A stretch of 64,000 bases of DNA from Algivirga pacifica (GCF_039543525.1 NZ_BAABJX010000004.1:48406-112405); one strand, 5' to 3'. Positions 7,786 through 18,761 are shown, numbered from the stretch's first letter. Notes: a model not told the origin generated them from the sequence alone. Numbers and translations are program-made.

Positions 7786-10700
7786 TTAATTACCGTGACT
7801 AATCATCACCTTTTTAACTAAAGTACCTTTTTCTGTTTTGATAAATAATAAATACATCCCATCAGATAGATTTTCAACCGATACTTGAATAGTTCCAGAA
7901 GTATTCTTTGATTTCATCTCAGTGATCAAATTGCCACTTAGATCTTTTAAAGATACGACACAATCACCTGACACAACAGATCCTAACTTCACAGCAAACA
8001 CTCCTTGGGAAGGGTTAGGGTAAATGATCACTTCTTCATACAATTCCTGTACATCATCTACTCCTGTCACGAATTGCCCTTCAACAACCCCTGGGTTAGA
8101 CCTTGCCCCATTTAACGGTACCTGCTCTGATACTCTGGCATTACTACTTGTCTCAATGTAACAACCAGCGGAGTTTACTGCTTCAATTACGTAAACTGTT
8201 TCATTAGGGCTAGGATTGGTATCTGTAAATTGAGCATTACTCGCAGGACGGGTTGTCAATTCTTGTAATCGATCCAATGAAGGTCCTCTAAGAATCTTTA
8301 CCTGATTCACCTCGAATCCTTCGTAAGAAGTCCAACTCAGGTTCACTGTTCCATTTACACCCATATTGGCCTGTAGATAAATCGTTTTATGAGGAACACT
8401 TTGTTTCGATTCAGCTCCACACTGATCTACCACGGTTAAACGATACTTCTCAGGGGCTGCCAATGGATCTGATTCAGCGTCTACAAAATAATTAGGCCCA
8501 TCAAATGGTACTTTTCCTACCAATTGAAAATCGTTATCCCCTACTTCCTTATATACCCTATAAGTAGCGATTCCAAGTTCTTTTTGCTTATCCCAAACCA
8601 CCATATTCTTCCCAGTAGCTGGATCAACCGACACCACACAGATCTGCTGTGTCAATGTGATAGCTGGACGGGCAGTGATACTTACGGCATCTACTCCACA
8701 TTGTCCATCTTTGGTTACAATAACTTGATAATCTCCCACTACATTAACGGAATAAGTACTTTGCTCACCTATTAAGTTCCACTCTCCTATTTCTGATTTC
8801 TGGAACCATTTATAGGTATCGTAAGTACCATCAAGTTTGAGTAACGTATTAGGCACACCTTCTGCACAAACTTCCTGATCACCTTCAATGACGATAGCAA
8901 AATTTTCGATCGCACTATTGGCTTTCACCTCATACTCTTTTTCAATCGTACATCCTTTGGCTCCATCAGTTACAACTAACGTATAGAAGCCTGCAGATAA
9001 CCCTGTTAAAGCTCGCTCGTAAAATTTACTACCATTGGCATTCCTCCAATAGAAACTAGCTTGTTCCGGTAAAGTAGAGAGTAATTCTAAAGCGCCAACA
9101 CTCTCTCCACAAGCCACATTGGTTACGTCTACTTCTACCTTGATAAAGTCATCCACTAACTCAAAAGATGTTGTATACTTAATTCCTTCACTATCCGTCA
9201 CTAAAACTTGATACCCCCCTAGATTCAGATCAGTCAACCACTCACTATTGGATGTAAAACCATTCGGTCCTGTGACTTGTATGGTATATGGAGCAGGAAC
9301 ATTTATCACTGCTATCTTAGCTTCATATAACTCTTCTACGGTACATCCCTGGGGAGTTACCGTTACCGAGACACTTCCTCCTGCTGCTCCATTCTCGTGC
9401 TCATAGGCTCCTAAGTCAGGTTGGAAACCTACAGGGTTAGGTCGTGGGTTACCTGCTAAATCATAAGGAATTACGTAATCCATGGAACCTGTCCCTATGG
9501 CTGGAGAGTTTTCAGTGAGGGTGTAATCTCCTTCTTCAGAGGCCTTAAATAGCGGGCTAGCAATGATAATATTATTTGCAGCAAAATCGCCTGTATACTG
9601 TTCCCATGTACCCAATAAACAATCTGAAACATTTACTTGTTTTTCTGAACCAATATCAAATGTATGTCCATAAATAATTGAATTATGGATTTTCCCTCCT
9701 GCGCCACCATCATCTAACATACCAATACCATATTTATAACTATTATTTGCAATCGTGGTATGTTTCATATTAGGAACAAACCAACCATATAAAACCCCCG
9801 ATGTTGTTGGTGTTGCTGTATTGTTATCAACAATCAATGTGTTTGTTATTTCGAAACTCACCATTCCTAATGAGATTAAATCCCCATAAGAACTGTTTCC
9901 AGTAATTACTGCATCTCGTACTTTTAAATTCGGGAAACCACTACTCTTAATCAAATTTGCAAAGGATGTTGGTGTATCAGAGAAATTATAGTGATTACCT
10001 TTCAGTAATACTCGTTCAAGAGATACATCTTGACATGAACTGTACAATACCTGTGCTACCCCTGTAATCGTTATATTTCTTATGGTAGCATTTAAATATT
10101 TCTCCTGATCAAATACTTCCCCTGCTCGAAACATACAATTACTTTCACCTCCATTCAAAACTACACTATCTCGCTCTAATCCACTTATTATCACATCTTG
10201 CGATAATTTCAAACTATCCTCATAATATGTTCCATTGGTCAATACGATCTCCACGCATCCATCTTGTACCTCCAAAGCTCTCCCTAAGCTTGCTAAAGGT
10301 GTATCTTTCAGACCGTCATTAGCATCATTACCATTTTCCGACACATATAACTTCGGCAACTTTTTATAAGCCACATAATCGATAGTATCTACCAGTGTTT
10401 GGGTATCTGTTGTTACTTTCAAAACATACTGCCCATCTACAATATGCCCTTTCAATACAGAATCCAAAGAAGTAAAGTTATTTGGACCGCTCCATGAATA
10501 ACCTTCTACCTTGCTAGAAGATACAACTTGTGTGTTCATCACAATAGTAGCATCTTCAATAACACATACAGTAGGCTGATTAAAAGACACAAAGAGATAA
10601 GGAGTTCCCTTTTCTTCTTCGGTCTCTATAGCTCCCAAATCCGGCTGAGTGCCTACCGGCATTGGACGCATATTTCCATTCATATCCAATACCAAAGAAG

Positions 10701-12477
10701 AGGTACTTCCCACCTCCAATGCTGGAGAATCTGGCAATAAACTATAATCTCCTTTGGAGGAAGCTCTAAACTTCGGATCTCCTGTCACGTTTGCAGTTCC
10801 GGACCAAACCCCTTCTTGCTTTACTCCATCAATATATCCTCCTCCTAGCAAGGAATAATTGGCATAAAACTGTGCCTGCTTAATCCAATCCAAATCTGAC
10901 ACTTCTCCGGATGCAACATTCCCGTAGACAATGGAGTTTTCTAAATTCACTTCGGTAAATACGTCGGAGTAATAAATTCCTCCACCCTTGGCTGAGGTAT
11001 TATTTTCTGTAATTGTCACATGATTGAGATTCACGGCAGCTCCTTCACCCAAATAGACCCCTGCCCCATGATCACTACTCGTATTTTTAGCGATTATTGT
11101 ATTCGATATATCAGCAGAACAATTGGATAGGTATAATCCGCCATAACCCATATTCTCCAAAACCTGGCAGTCTTCCATCGATAATGCCCAACCGTTAAGT
11201 ACTAATGCTCTTCTGGCATTATTGGAGATACTTACATTTTTCAGTGTTAAGGTATCTGAAATAGTAGAACTTGAGTTATAAGCATTGATAACGGACTCTA
11301 ATGAAGTAGCTCCCGCAATACTTTGTTGAATTCTTAGATTTTCCAACTGTACATTTCCACCATTCAATGTCAGCAAACTTTTATCCAAAATTACTCCTTC
11401 CCCTTCTCCCTGAATATGGATATTCTTGTCAATGCTCAACTCCTCTGTATAAGTCCCTTTCTTCACTACTATCTTTGCTGAGTCATCTACTGCTAAAGTC
11501 AACGCCAGCGCAATAGAATTGATTGGATCTGCTTCCGTTCCCAACCCTGAATCACTTCCATTATCATCCACATATAAAATAATGGGAACATCCGCTGCAC
11601 TATCCAACTGATGTTCTATAGCTCCTACGTCAGCATTTTTGCCATCTGCATATGATCTTGGATTGCCATACAAGTCTGTTACAGCTCCTAAATCATAGTT
11701 ATAGGCTGCTCCTATCGCTGGGGAATAATCATGTAATTCAAAAGAACTCAACACCAAAGGGTCTTCATAGTAACAAGGATCACACCCTTCATTCACCATA
11801 AAGCAATGATACATATTTGCTCCTAATGCCTGTGCCATACTCGGAATGATGGAATTATAAACGGATAAATGAGCATCATACAATCCTTGCCTGTCGTTAG
11901 CAACAAAAGTACAGTGTGCTAATGTCACGTCTCCTGAGTTTCCATTGTACTTAACCGCCTGTAGGTTATCAGCTAATACGGTATTAAAAACTTTTAAACT
12001 GGAAGTCCCTGCATTAAGAATAGATATTGCTCCATCCCCGAAATCCTGGATAATACAATTCCATACCTCCGGACTTGCATTCCCTGACACTTGAAGGGCA
12101 ATACCTGTATCCTTTCCTCCCCCAATCATTGTGAAGCCCTTAATTGTCGCGGCATTCGTCTCATCAGTATTGAATTTCACTAAAGGCACATACACATTGG
12201 AAGGACGCAAGACGGTGGAGCTGACTCCATCTTTAGATTGCAACACAATGTCTTTCCCTTTGAAATCAATATTTTCGGTATACTCCCCAGCCAATACCCA
12301 AATGGTATCTGTTGCAGAGGAAAGATCAATAGCTTTTTGAATAGAAGCTAACGCACTTAAACTATCAGTACCGGCATTGGTATCCAAGCCATTAGGCGCT
12401 ACATACCAGGGATTTTGTGCATACAATCCGATAGAACAGCAAAGTAAAAAGTTGGCTAGAAAAAGTTTTAGTTTCAT
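7786..12477 (-). CDS. Giant secreted parallel beta-helix protein with T9SS sorting tail, paralogue 1
   Basis: The 1563-residue protein begins with a signal peptide (LFLANFLLCCSIGLYAQN). Three pectate-lyase-type right-handed beta-helix regions follow (about 22-290, 298-610 and 700-1020). Each opens with a YVAPNGLDTNAGT / YVDDNGSDSGLGT / YVSENGNDANDGL motif of the DUF1565 kind and closes with PDLGAxE. Next come SprB-like Ig repeats (about 1035-1250, GGYQVLVTD and GFYTLVVTD), a fibronectin-like section (about 1280-1440) and a type A sorting domain (YPNPSQGVF ... LVKKVMI). It is probably displayed on or released from the cell surface by the T9SS and may bind polysaccharide; no catalytic residues can be assigned. 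It lies 51 bp after paralogue 2, probably co-transcribed. Long blocks are almost identical to that gene while others are unrelated. Confidence 0.88.
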   Translation of the reverse strand: MKLKLFLANFLLCCSIGLYAQNPWYVAPNGLDTNAGTDSLSALASIQKAIDLSSATDTIWVLAGEYTENIDFKGKDIVLQSKDGVSSTVLRPSNVYVPLVKFNTDETNAATIKGFTMIGGGKDTGIALQVSGNASPEVWNCIIQDFGDGAISILNAGTSSLKVFNTVLADNLQAVKYNGNSGDVTLAHCTFVANDRQGLYDAHLSVYNSIIPSMAQALGANMYHCFMVNEGCDPCYYEDPLVLSSFELHDYSPAIGAAYNYDLGAVTDLYGNPRSYADGKNADVGAIEHQLDSAADVPIILYVDDNGSDSGLGTEADPINSIALALTLAVDDSAKIVVKKGTYTEELSIDKNIHIQGEGEGVILDKSLLTLNGGNVQLENLRIQQSIAGATSLESVINAYNSSSTISDTLTLKNVSISNNARRALVLNGWALSMEDCQVLENMGYGGLYLSNCSADISNTIIAKNTSSDHGAGVYLGEGAAVNLNHVTITENNTSAKGGGIYYSDVFTEVNLENSIVYGNVASGEVSDLDWIKQAQFYANYSLLGGGYIDGVKQEGVWSGTANVTGDPKFRASSKGDYSLLPDSPALEVGSTSSLVLDMNGNMRPMPVGTQPDLGAIETEEEKGTPYLFVSFNQPTVCVIEDATIVMNTQVVSSSKVEGYSWSGPNNFTSLDSVLKGHIVDGQYVLKVTTDTQTLVDTIDYVAYKKLPKLYVSENGNDANDGLKDTPLASLGRALEVQDGCVEIVLTNGTYYEDSLKLSQDVIISGLERDSVVLNGGESNCMFRAGEVFDQEKYLNATIRNITITGVAQVLYSSCQDVSLERVLLKGNHYNFSDTPTSFANLIKSSGFPNLKVRDAVITGNSSYGDLISLGMVSFEITNTLIVDNNTATPTTSGVLYGWFVPNMKHTTIANNSYKYGIGMLDDGGAGGKIHNSIIYGHTFDIGSEKQVNVSDCLLGTWEQYTGDFAANNIIIASPLFKASEEGDYTLTENSPAIGTGSMDYVIPYDLAGNPRPNPVGFQPDLGAYEHENGAAGGSVSVTVTPQGCTVEELYEAKIAVINVPAPYTIQVTGPNGFTSNSEWLTDLNLGGYQVLVTDSEGIKYTTSFELVDDFIKVEVDVTNVACGESVGALELLSTLPEQASFYWRNANGSKFYERALTGLSAGFYTLVVTDGAKGCTIEKEYEVKANSAIENFAIVIEGDQEVCAEGVPNTLLKLDGTYDTYKWFQKSEIGEWNLIGEQSTYSVNVVGDYQVIVTKDGQCGVDAVSITARPAITLTQQICVVSVDPATGKNMVVWDKQKELGIATYRVYKEVGDNDFQLVGKVPFDGPNYFVDAESDPLAAPEKYRLTVVDQCGAESKQSVPHKTIYLQANMGVNGTVNLSWTSYEGFEVNQVKILRGPSLDRLQELTTRPASNAQFTDTNPSPNETVYVIEAVNSAGCYIETSSNARVSEQVPLNGARSNPGVVEGQFVTGVDDVQELYEEVIIYPNPSQGVFAVKLGSVVSGDCVVSLKDLSGNLITEMKSKNTSGTIQVSVENLSDGMYLLFIKTEKGTLVKKVMISHGN

Positions 12478-12528
12478 CGTGAATGAATTTACTTGTGTAA
12501 TGACTTAAAAAAGTCTTTTTATTTCTTA

Positions 12529-15500
12529 TTAGTTATTATTGATTACAACCTTTTTAATTAAGGTATTCTGACTCACTTGGATAAATAAAAAGTAAACTCC
12601 ATTTACCAAACCTGGTACTGAAAGTGAAACAAACTCAGATGTCTCATCTTCTTGCTTTATTGTTTCAATCACCTTACCATTAATATCTTTTAAGAGCATT
12701 GTATATTCTCCTTGTAAATAAGGGTGTTTAATCATGAAATTCCCTTGGGAAGGATTTGGGTAAACAATAATCTGCTCTTGTTTTACTTCAAAATCATCTA
12801 TCTTCGTGATAACTTCTCCCTCTACAACACCAGGATTTGATCTTGCACCATTAATTGGGAGCTGTTCTGACACCCTTGCATTATTATTTGTTTCTATGTA
12901 ACAACCTGCTGTATTTACAGCCTCTATCACATATATCCTCTCATTAGCACTTGGATTAACATCACTGTACTGAGAATTACTAGCTGGTCGTGTATCTAAT
13001 ACCTGAAGACGGTCTAAAGAAGGGCCTCTTAAAATCCTCACTTGACTTACTGTAAAACCTTCATAGGTAGTCCAACTTAAGTTCACAGATCCATTGACTC
13101 CTTGGTTGGCTTGTAAATAAATTGTCTTATGAGCAATACTTCTTGAAGACTCTACACCACATTCATCTACAACAGATAATGCATATCTTTCTGGAGCCAC
13201 AAGAGGGTTTGACTCAGTATCCACAAAATAGTTAGGCCCATCAAATGGTACTTTTCCTACCAATTGAAAATCGTTGTCTCCTACTTCCTTATATACCCTA
13301 TAAGTAGCGATTCCAAGTTCTTTTTGCTTATCCCAAACCACCATATTCTTCCCAGTAGCTGGATCAACCGACACCACACAGATCTGCTGTGTCAATGTGA
13401 TAGCTGGACGGGCAGTGATACTTACGGCATCTACTCCACATTGTCCATCTTTGGTTACAATAACTTGATAATCTCCCACTGAATTAACAGAATAAGTACT
13501 TTGCTCACCTACTAAGTTCCACTCTCCTATTTCTGATTTCTGGAACCATTTATAGGTATCGTAAGTACCATCAAGTTTGAGTAACGTATTAGGCACACCT
13601 TCTGCACAAACTTCCTGATCACCTTCAATGACGATAGCAAAATTTTCGATCGCACTATTGGCTTTCACCTCATACTCTTTTTCAATCGTACATCCTTTGG
13701 CTCCATCAGTTACGACTAACGTATAGAAGCCTGCAGATAGGCCTGTTAAAGCTCGCTCGTAAAATTTACTACCATTGGCATTCCTCCAATAAAAACTAGC
13801 TTGCTCCGGTAAAGTAGAGAGTAATTCTAAAGCGCCAACACTCTCTCCACAAGCCACATTGGTTACGTCTACTTCTACCTTAATAAAGTCATCCACTAGC
13901 TCAAAAGATGTTGTATACTCAATTCCTTCACTATCCGTCACTAAAACTTGATACCCCCCTAGATTCAGATCAGTCAACCACTCACTATTGGATGTAAAAC
14001 CATTCGGTCCTGTGACTTGTATGGTATATGGAGCAGGAACATTTCTCACTGCTATCTCAGCTTCATATAACTCTTCTACGGTACATCCCTGGGAAGTCAC
14101 AGTTACCGAGACACTTCCTCCTGCTACTCCATCCTCGTGCTCATAGGCTCCTAAGTCAGGTTGGAAACCTGCAGGGTTAGGTCGTGGGTTACCTGCTAAA
14201 TCATAAGGAATTACGTAATCCATGGAACCTGCCCCTATGGCTGGAGAGTTTTCGGAGAGTGTGTAATCTCCGTTGGTGGGGTCACTAAAACTTGGATTAC
14301 CTATAATAGCTAACTGCTGCATTTCTTCTAATGTTCTAGAAGAAAACCATGTATTTAATAATACTTTTTGAAAGTCAACATTATATGTTTGAACATCATA
14401 CTTGTGTCCAAACACAATAGAGTTTCTTAATTGTAACCCAACGTGAGAATTCTCACTAATCCCGTAAGGGTGAGTGTTTTTTGCAATAGTAGTATGTGTT
14501 ATTTCATGTGGATTATTAGTATCTGAATATGGATCATTCTTTATATCAATCACTGAATAACCTTCTGAATAGTAACCATCCTTATTAATAATATTATTAT
14601 CTACAATCAAGGTATTTCTTATAATTAATTGAGTGTTTTTTCCACTGCTGATCAAACTATATTCTGAGGTATTATTCTTTATTACTGAATTCGAAATAAC
14701 CAACCTACTATCATTGAATGAAATAATACCATCACTACTCTGTTCAGAAAATCCTCCATCATGCTCAATAATATTTAATTTATTAAGACTTATTGCAGAC
14801 TTTAAATTTGAACCTGTTGAAGGTACATTTATAGCAACTTCTGCATTCCTAATAGTAAAATTATTAAATGTAATACTCTTTGCTTCGCATGAAAATATAA
14901 GATAACTCCCACTACCATCAATTAATACTTCTTTTTGGTTAGCACCAGTAATGATCGAACTTTTATTCAAAACTAAACTATCTTCATGATACGTTCCATC
15001 AGCTAATACAAACTCTGTACACTCCTGCTGTAGCGCTACTGCTTTCTTCAAACTTGCTAAAGGAGCTTCTTTCGAACCAATATTTGTATCATCTCCTGCA
15101 GTGGAAATATATAGCTTTGGTACAGTAGCATAAGCCCCATAATCAATACTATCTGTCAACGACATTTCACTAGTTGTCAACGTCAACCTGTAAACACCAT
15201 CCAAGATATGACCTCTCAATACCGAATCCTCTGAAGTAAATCCATCAGGACCACTCCATGCATAACTTAGTTGATTACCTGAATAAGAAACCTCTGTACG
15301 AACCACCACCGTTGCCTCATCGATCATACATTCCGCAGGTTGCTCAAAAGTTAGACTCAAATAAGCTGTACCCTTCGCTTCCTCAGTCTCTATAGCTCCC
15401 AAATCCGGCTGAGTGCCTACTGGCATTGGACGCGTATTTCCATTCATATCCAATACCAAAGAAGAGGTACTTCCCACTTCCAATGCTGGAGAATCTGGCA

Positions 15501-17241
15501 ATAAGCTATAATCTCCTTTGGAGGAAGCTCTGAATTTCGGGTCTCCTGTCACGTTTGCAGTTCCGGACCAAACCCCTTCTTGCTTTACTCCATCAATATA
15601 TCCGCCTCCTACCAAAGAGTAATTGGCATAGAACTGTGCCTGCTTAATCCAATCCAAATCTGACACTTCTCCGGATGCAATATTCCCGTAGACAATGGAG
15701 TTTTCTAGGTTCACTTCCGTAAATACGTCCGAATAATAAATTCCTCCACCCTTGGCTGAAGTATTATTTTCTGTAATTGTTACATGATTGAAATTCACGG
15801 TAGCTCCTTCACCCAAGTAGACCCCCGCTCCATGATCACTGCTCGTATTTTTAGCGATTATTGTATTCGATATATCAGCAGAACAATTGGATAGATATAG
15901 TCCACCATGACCTGTATTCTCCAAAACCTGGCAGTTTTCCATGGATAATGCCCAACCGTTAAGTACTAATGCTCTTCTGGCATTATTGGAAATACTTACA
16001 TTTTTCAGCGTTAAGGTATCTGAAATAGTAGAACTTGAATTATAAGCATTGATAACGGACTCTAATGAAGTTGCTCCCGCAATACTTTGTTGAATTCTTA
16101 GATTTTCCAACTGTACATTTCCTCCATTCAATGTCAGCAAACTTTCCTCCAGAATAACCTCTTCCCCTTCTCCCTGAATATGAATGTTCTTGTCAATGCT
16201 CAACTCCTCTGTATAGGTTCCTTCCTTCACTACTATCTTTGCTGAGTCATCTACTGCTAAAGTCAAAGCCATCGCAATAGAATTGATTGGATCTGCTTCC
16301 GTTCCCAACCCTGAATCACTTCCATTATCATCCACATATAAAATAATGGGAATATCCGCTGCACTATCCAGCTCATGTTCTATAGCTCCTACGTCAGCAT
16401 TTTTCCCATCAGCATATGATCTTGGATTGCCATACAAGTCTGTTACAACTCCTAAGTCATAGTTATAGGCTGCTCCAATGGCTGGGGAATAATCATGTAA
16501 TTCAAAAGAACTCAACACCAAAGGGTCTTCATAGTAACAAGGGTCACATCCTTCATTCACCATAAAGCAATGATACATATTTGCTCCTAATGCCTGTGCC
16601 ATACTCGGAATGATGGAATTATAAACGGATAAATGAGCATCATACAATCCTTGCCTATCGTTCGCAACAAAAGTACAGTGTGCTAATGTCACGTCTCCTG
16701 AGTTTCCATTGTACTTAACCGCCTGTAGGTTATCAGTTAATACGGTATTAAAGACTTTTAAACTGGAAGTCCCTGCATTAAGAATAGATATTGCTCCATC
16801 CCCGAAATCCTGGATAATACAATTCCATACCTCTGGACTTGCATTCCCTGATACCTGAAGTGCAATACCTGTATCCTTTCCTCCCCCAATCATTGTAAAA
16901 CCCTTAATTACCGTGGCATTCGTCTCATCAGTATTGAATTTTACTAAAGGCACATACACATTGGAAGGACGCAAGATGGTGGAGCTGACTCCATCTTTAG
17001 ATTGCAATACAATGTCTTTCCCTTTGAAATCAATATTTTCAGTATACTCCCCAGCCAATACCCAAATAGTATCTGTTGCAGAGGAAAGGTCAATAGTTTT
17101 TTGAATAGAGGCTAACGCACTTAAACTATCAGTACCTGCATTGGTATCCAAGCCATTAGGCGCTACATACCAAGAATTTTGGGCATACAATCCGATAGAA
17201 CAGCAAAGTAAAAAGTTGGCTAGAAAAAGTTTTAGTTTCAT
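12529..17241 (-). CDS. Giant secreted parallel beta-helix protein with T9SS sorting tail, paralogue 2
   Basis: The 1570-residue protein has the same architecture and signal peptide as the downstream paralogue. Residues 1 to about 620 and about 1000-1340 are nearly identical to it. The third beta-helix region (about 640-990) and the last about 230 residues, including the sorting tail YPNPSQGNF ... LIKKVVI, are clearly diverged. It is the first gene of a likely two-gene unit. The third helix holds different surface loops (for example NAEVAINVPSTGSNLKSA), which is where ligand specificity would be expected to vary. It is divergent from the dihaem cytochrome gene starting at 17507, a family recorded as pairing with beta-helix proteins. 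No enzyme activity can be assigned. Confidence 0.88.
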   Translation of the reverse strand: MKLKLFLANFLLCCSIGLYAQNSWYVAPNGLDTNAGTDSLSALASIQKTIDLSSATDTIWVLAGEYTENIDFKGKDIVLQSKDGVSSTILRPSNVYVPLVKFNTDETNATVIKGFTMIGGGKDTGIALQVSGNASPEVWNCIIQDFGDGAISILNAGTSSLKVFNTVLTDNLQAVKYNGNSGDVTLAHCTFVANDRQGLYDAHLSVYNSIIPSMAQALGANMYHCFMVNEGCDPCYYEDPLVLSSFELHDYSPAIGAAYNYDLGVVTDLYGNPRSYADGKNADVGAIEHELDSAADIPIILYVDDNGSDSGLGTEADPINSIAMALTLAVDDSAKIVVKEGTYTEELSIDKNIHIQGEGEEVILEESLLTLNGGNVQLENLRIQQSIAGATSLESVINAYNSSSTISDTLTLKNVSISNNARRALVLNGWALSMENCQVLENTGHGGLYLSNCSADISNTIIAKNTSSDHGAGVYLGEGATVNFNHVTITENNTSAKGGGIYYSDVFTEVNLENSIVYGNIASGEVSDLDWIKQAQFYANYSLVGGGYIDGVKQEGVWSGTANVTGDPKFRASSKGDYSLLPDSPALEVGSTSSLVLDMNGNTRPMPVGTQPDLGAIETEEAKGTAYLSLTFEQPAECMIDEATVVVRTEVSYSGNQLSYAWSGPDGFTSEDSVLRGHILDGVYRLTLTTSEMSLTDSIDYGAYATVPKLYISTAGDDTNIGSKEAPLASLKKAVALQQECTEFVLADGTYHEDSLVLNKSSIITGANQKEVLIDGSGSYLIFSCEAKSITFNNFTIRNAEVAINVPSTGSNLKSAISLNKLNIIEHDGGFSEQSSDGIISFNDSRLVISNSVIKNNTSEYSLISSGKNTQLIIRNTLIVDNNIINKDGYYSEGYSVIDIKNDPYSDTNNPHEITHTTIAKNTHPYGISENSHVGLQLRNSIVFGHKYDVQTYNVDFQKVLLNTWFSSRTLEEMQQLAIIGNPSFSDPTNGDYTLSENSPAIGAGSMDYVIPYDLAGNPRPNPAGFQPDLGAYEHEDGVAGGSVSVTVTSQGCTVEELYEAEIAVRNVPAPYTIQVTGPNGFTSNSEWLTDLNLGGYQVLVTDSEGIEYTTSFELVDDFIKVEVDVTNVACGESVGALELLSTLPEQASFYWRNANGSKFYERALTGLSAGFYTLVVTDGAKGCTIEKEYEVKANSAIENFAIVIEGDQEVCAEGVPNTLLKLDGTYDTYKWFQKSEIGEWNLVGEQSTYSVNSVGDYQVIVTKDGQCGVDAVSITARPAITLTQQICVVSVDPATGKNMVVWDKQKELGIATYRVYKEVGDNDFQLVGKVPFDGPNYFVDTESNPLVAPERYALSVVDECGVESSRSIAHKTIYLQANQGVNGSVNLSWTTYEGFTVSQVRILRGPSLDRLQVLDTRPASNSQYSDVNPSANERIYVIEAVNTAGCYIETNNNARVSEQLPINGARSNPGVVEGEVITKIDDFEVKQEQIIVYPNPSQGNFMIKHPYLQGEYTMLLKDINGKVIETIKQEDETSEFVSLSVPGLVNGVYFLFIQVSQNTLIKKVVINNN

Positions 17242-17506
17242 TGTTTGTTATTTAAAAATAAAAATGATGAATGAACATCACCTTTCTAAAATAGTTTTTA
17301 GTGCTATTAGGTTAGCTCTAAATAATTCAGACGAATATTATTTAAGAAAGTTTCGAAAAGGTCTTGTCTTTGAAAAAGACAAATAAGAGACATTAGCTGT
17401 CACGAATTTAAATACTTATTTCTAATTATCTTTGGTAAAATAACCATGTAATATCCCCTCAAAAATAACTCCTTCACTTTCAATACATAAAACGTAAGTT
17501 CTCTCC

Positions 17507-18610
17507 ATGAAAACTTACACTTTACCTCAAGCGCTTTACCTCTACGTCTTTGTACTTTTAGGTCTATCCTCCTGTAAAGAAGATAGTCCTCCTCCAATAG
17601 AGCGCCCCATACCTACGGTAATCCTTTCTGAAGTTCCTTATAATACACTATCAGCGTATGGTTTATTTGATGAGGACTCCTTGTCGAATATGTACCCTAA
17701 TGCTCGTGTCTTCCCTTATACACTAAACACTGCTCTATTTACAGATTACGCCTATAAATCAAGGTTTATCTATTTGCCTGAGGAGACAAGCATCGTTTAC
17801 CGTTCGTTGGAAGCCTTAGATTTTCCTGTGGGTACTATTTTGGTGAAGAACTTCTACTATTATCAGGATGAAAGGAGGCCTGATTTGGGAAAGCAGCTTA
17901 TTGAAACACGATTGTTAGTCCATAAAGAGAATGGATGGGAAGCTTATCCCTACAAATGGAATTCAACACAAACAGATGCTGACTATTGGCCGGAGGGAAA
18001 ACGATTGGATGCTTCATGGATTGATCAAGCAGGAAGCTTACAAACAATCTCTTACCAAATTCCAAAGAGATCAGAGTGTCAAAATTGTCACACCTTAAGT
18101 AATTCAATGAGCCCCATTGGTCCTAGTAGTCGAAATCTCAATATGGACTATAGCGATGGGGGTGAAACGTATAATCAATTGACGAAAATGGAAACCATGG
18201 GATGGCTGTCTAACTTACCTCCTATAGAAAGTATAGAAAAGGCAGCAAATTGGGAAGATACCACACAATCTTTGGAAGCTCGTGCTCGTGCCTATTTAGA
18301 TATCAATTGTGGACATTGCCATCGTCCCAATGGTCCTGCACACGATTCTGGATTATTTCTCTATCATCAGGAAAATGATCGGTATAATTTGGGGATATGT
18401 CAAGTTTCTATCCCTGCCGTTAGTGGTTCGGGTGGGTACCTATACGACATCGTTCGTGGTAATCCTGAGTCATCCTTCCTTGTTCATCGTATGGAATCCA
18501 ATGATGAAGCCCTAAAAATGCCAGAAATAGGTAGAAGTGTGGTTCATAAGGAAGGGGTTGCCTTGATTGCTGAGTGGATCAGAAGTATGAAGCCCAATGA
18601 CTGTCCTTAA
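17507..18610 (+). CDS. Dihaem cytochrome-c-like lipoprotein of the SO2930/HNE_0200 type
   Basis: The 367-residue protein has a lipoprotein signal peptide (VLLGLSSCKED, lipobox Cys near residue 23). Two haem-attachment CXXCH sites are visible, CQNCH (about 190) and CGHCH (about 268). The order FPYTLNTALFTDYAYKSRF, FPVGTILVKNFYY, RLLVH, WEAYPYKWN, then RSECQNCHT and DINCGHCHRPNGPA follows the family modelled as TIGR03806. That family is known to occur in two-gene pairs with parallel beta-helix proteins (TIGR03805). Here it is divergent from two giant beta-helix genes 265 bp away, which is consistent with the pairing although those proteins are T9SS cargo rather than the usual small partner. It would be anchored in a membrane facing the periplasm or surface; electron partner and function are unknown. 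Confidence 0.85.
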   Translation: MKTYTLPQALYLYVFVLLGLSSCKEDSPPPIERPIPTVILSEVPYNTLSAYGLFDEDSLSNMYPNARVFPYTLNTALFTDYAYKSRFIYLPEETSIVYRSLEALDFPVGTILVKNFYYYQDERRPDLGKQLIETRLLVHKENGWEAYPYKWNSTQTDADYWPEGKRLDASWIDQAGSLQTISYQIPKRSECQNCHTLSNSMSPIGPSSRNLNMDYSDGGETYNQLTKMETMGWLSNLPPIESIEKAANWEDTTQSLEARARAYLDINCGHCHRPNGPAHDSGLFLYHQENDRYNLGICQVSIPAVSGSGGYLYDIVRGNPESSFLVHRMESNDEALKMPEIGRSVVHKEGVALIAEWIRSMKPNDCP

Positions 18611-18724
18611 ACAATGGGAGAAATAAAAGAAACTGCCTCTCATTCCATAAAAATTGAAGTTGATCAAAAGTATGTATGTATAAGGATTAAGGAGGAAGGA
18701 TTAAGGAATACCTCTTATACAAAG

Positions 18725-18761
18725 TTTCTCCTTTCTCCTTTCTCCTTTCTCCTTTCTCCTC
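18725..18761. repeat. Heptamer array (TTTCTCC)n, about 5 copies
   Basis: Five tandem copies of a 7-bp unit lie between two convergent genes. A complementary purine tract, AAGGATTAAGGAGGAAGG, lies about 40 bp upstream, so the two can form a hairpin. Confidence 0.9.

Noticed and set aside
17242..17506. Shared regulatory site in the divergent beta-helix/cytochrome gap
   Set aside because: I searched for TAnnTTTG boxes and inverted repeats but saw nothing convincing.
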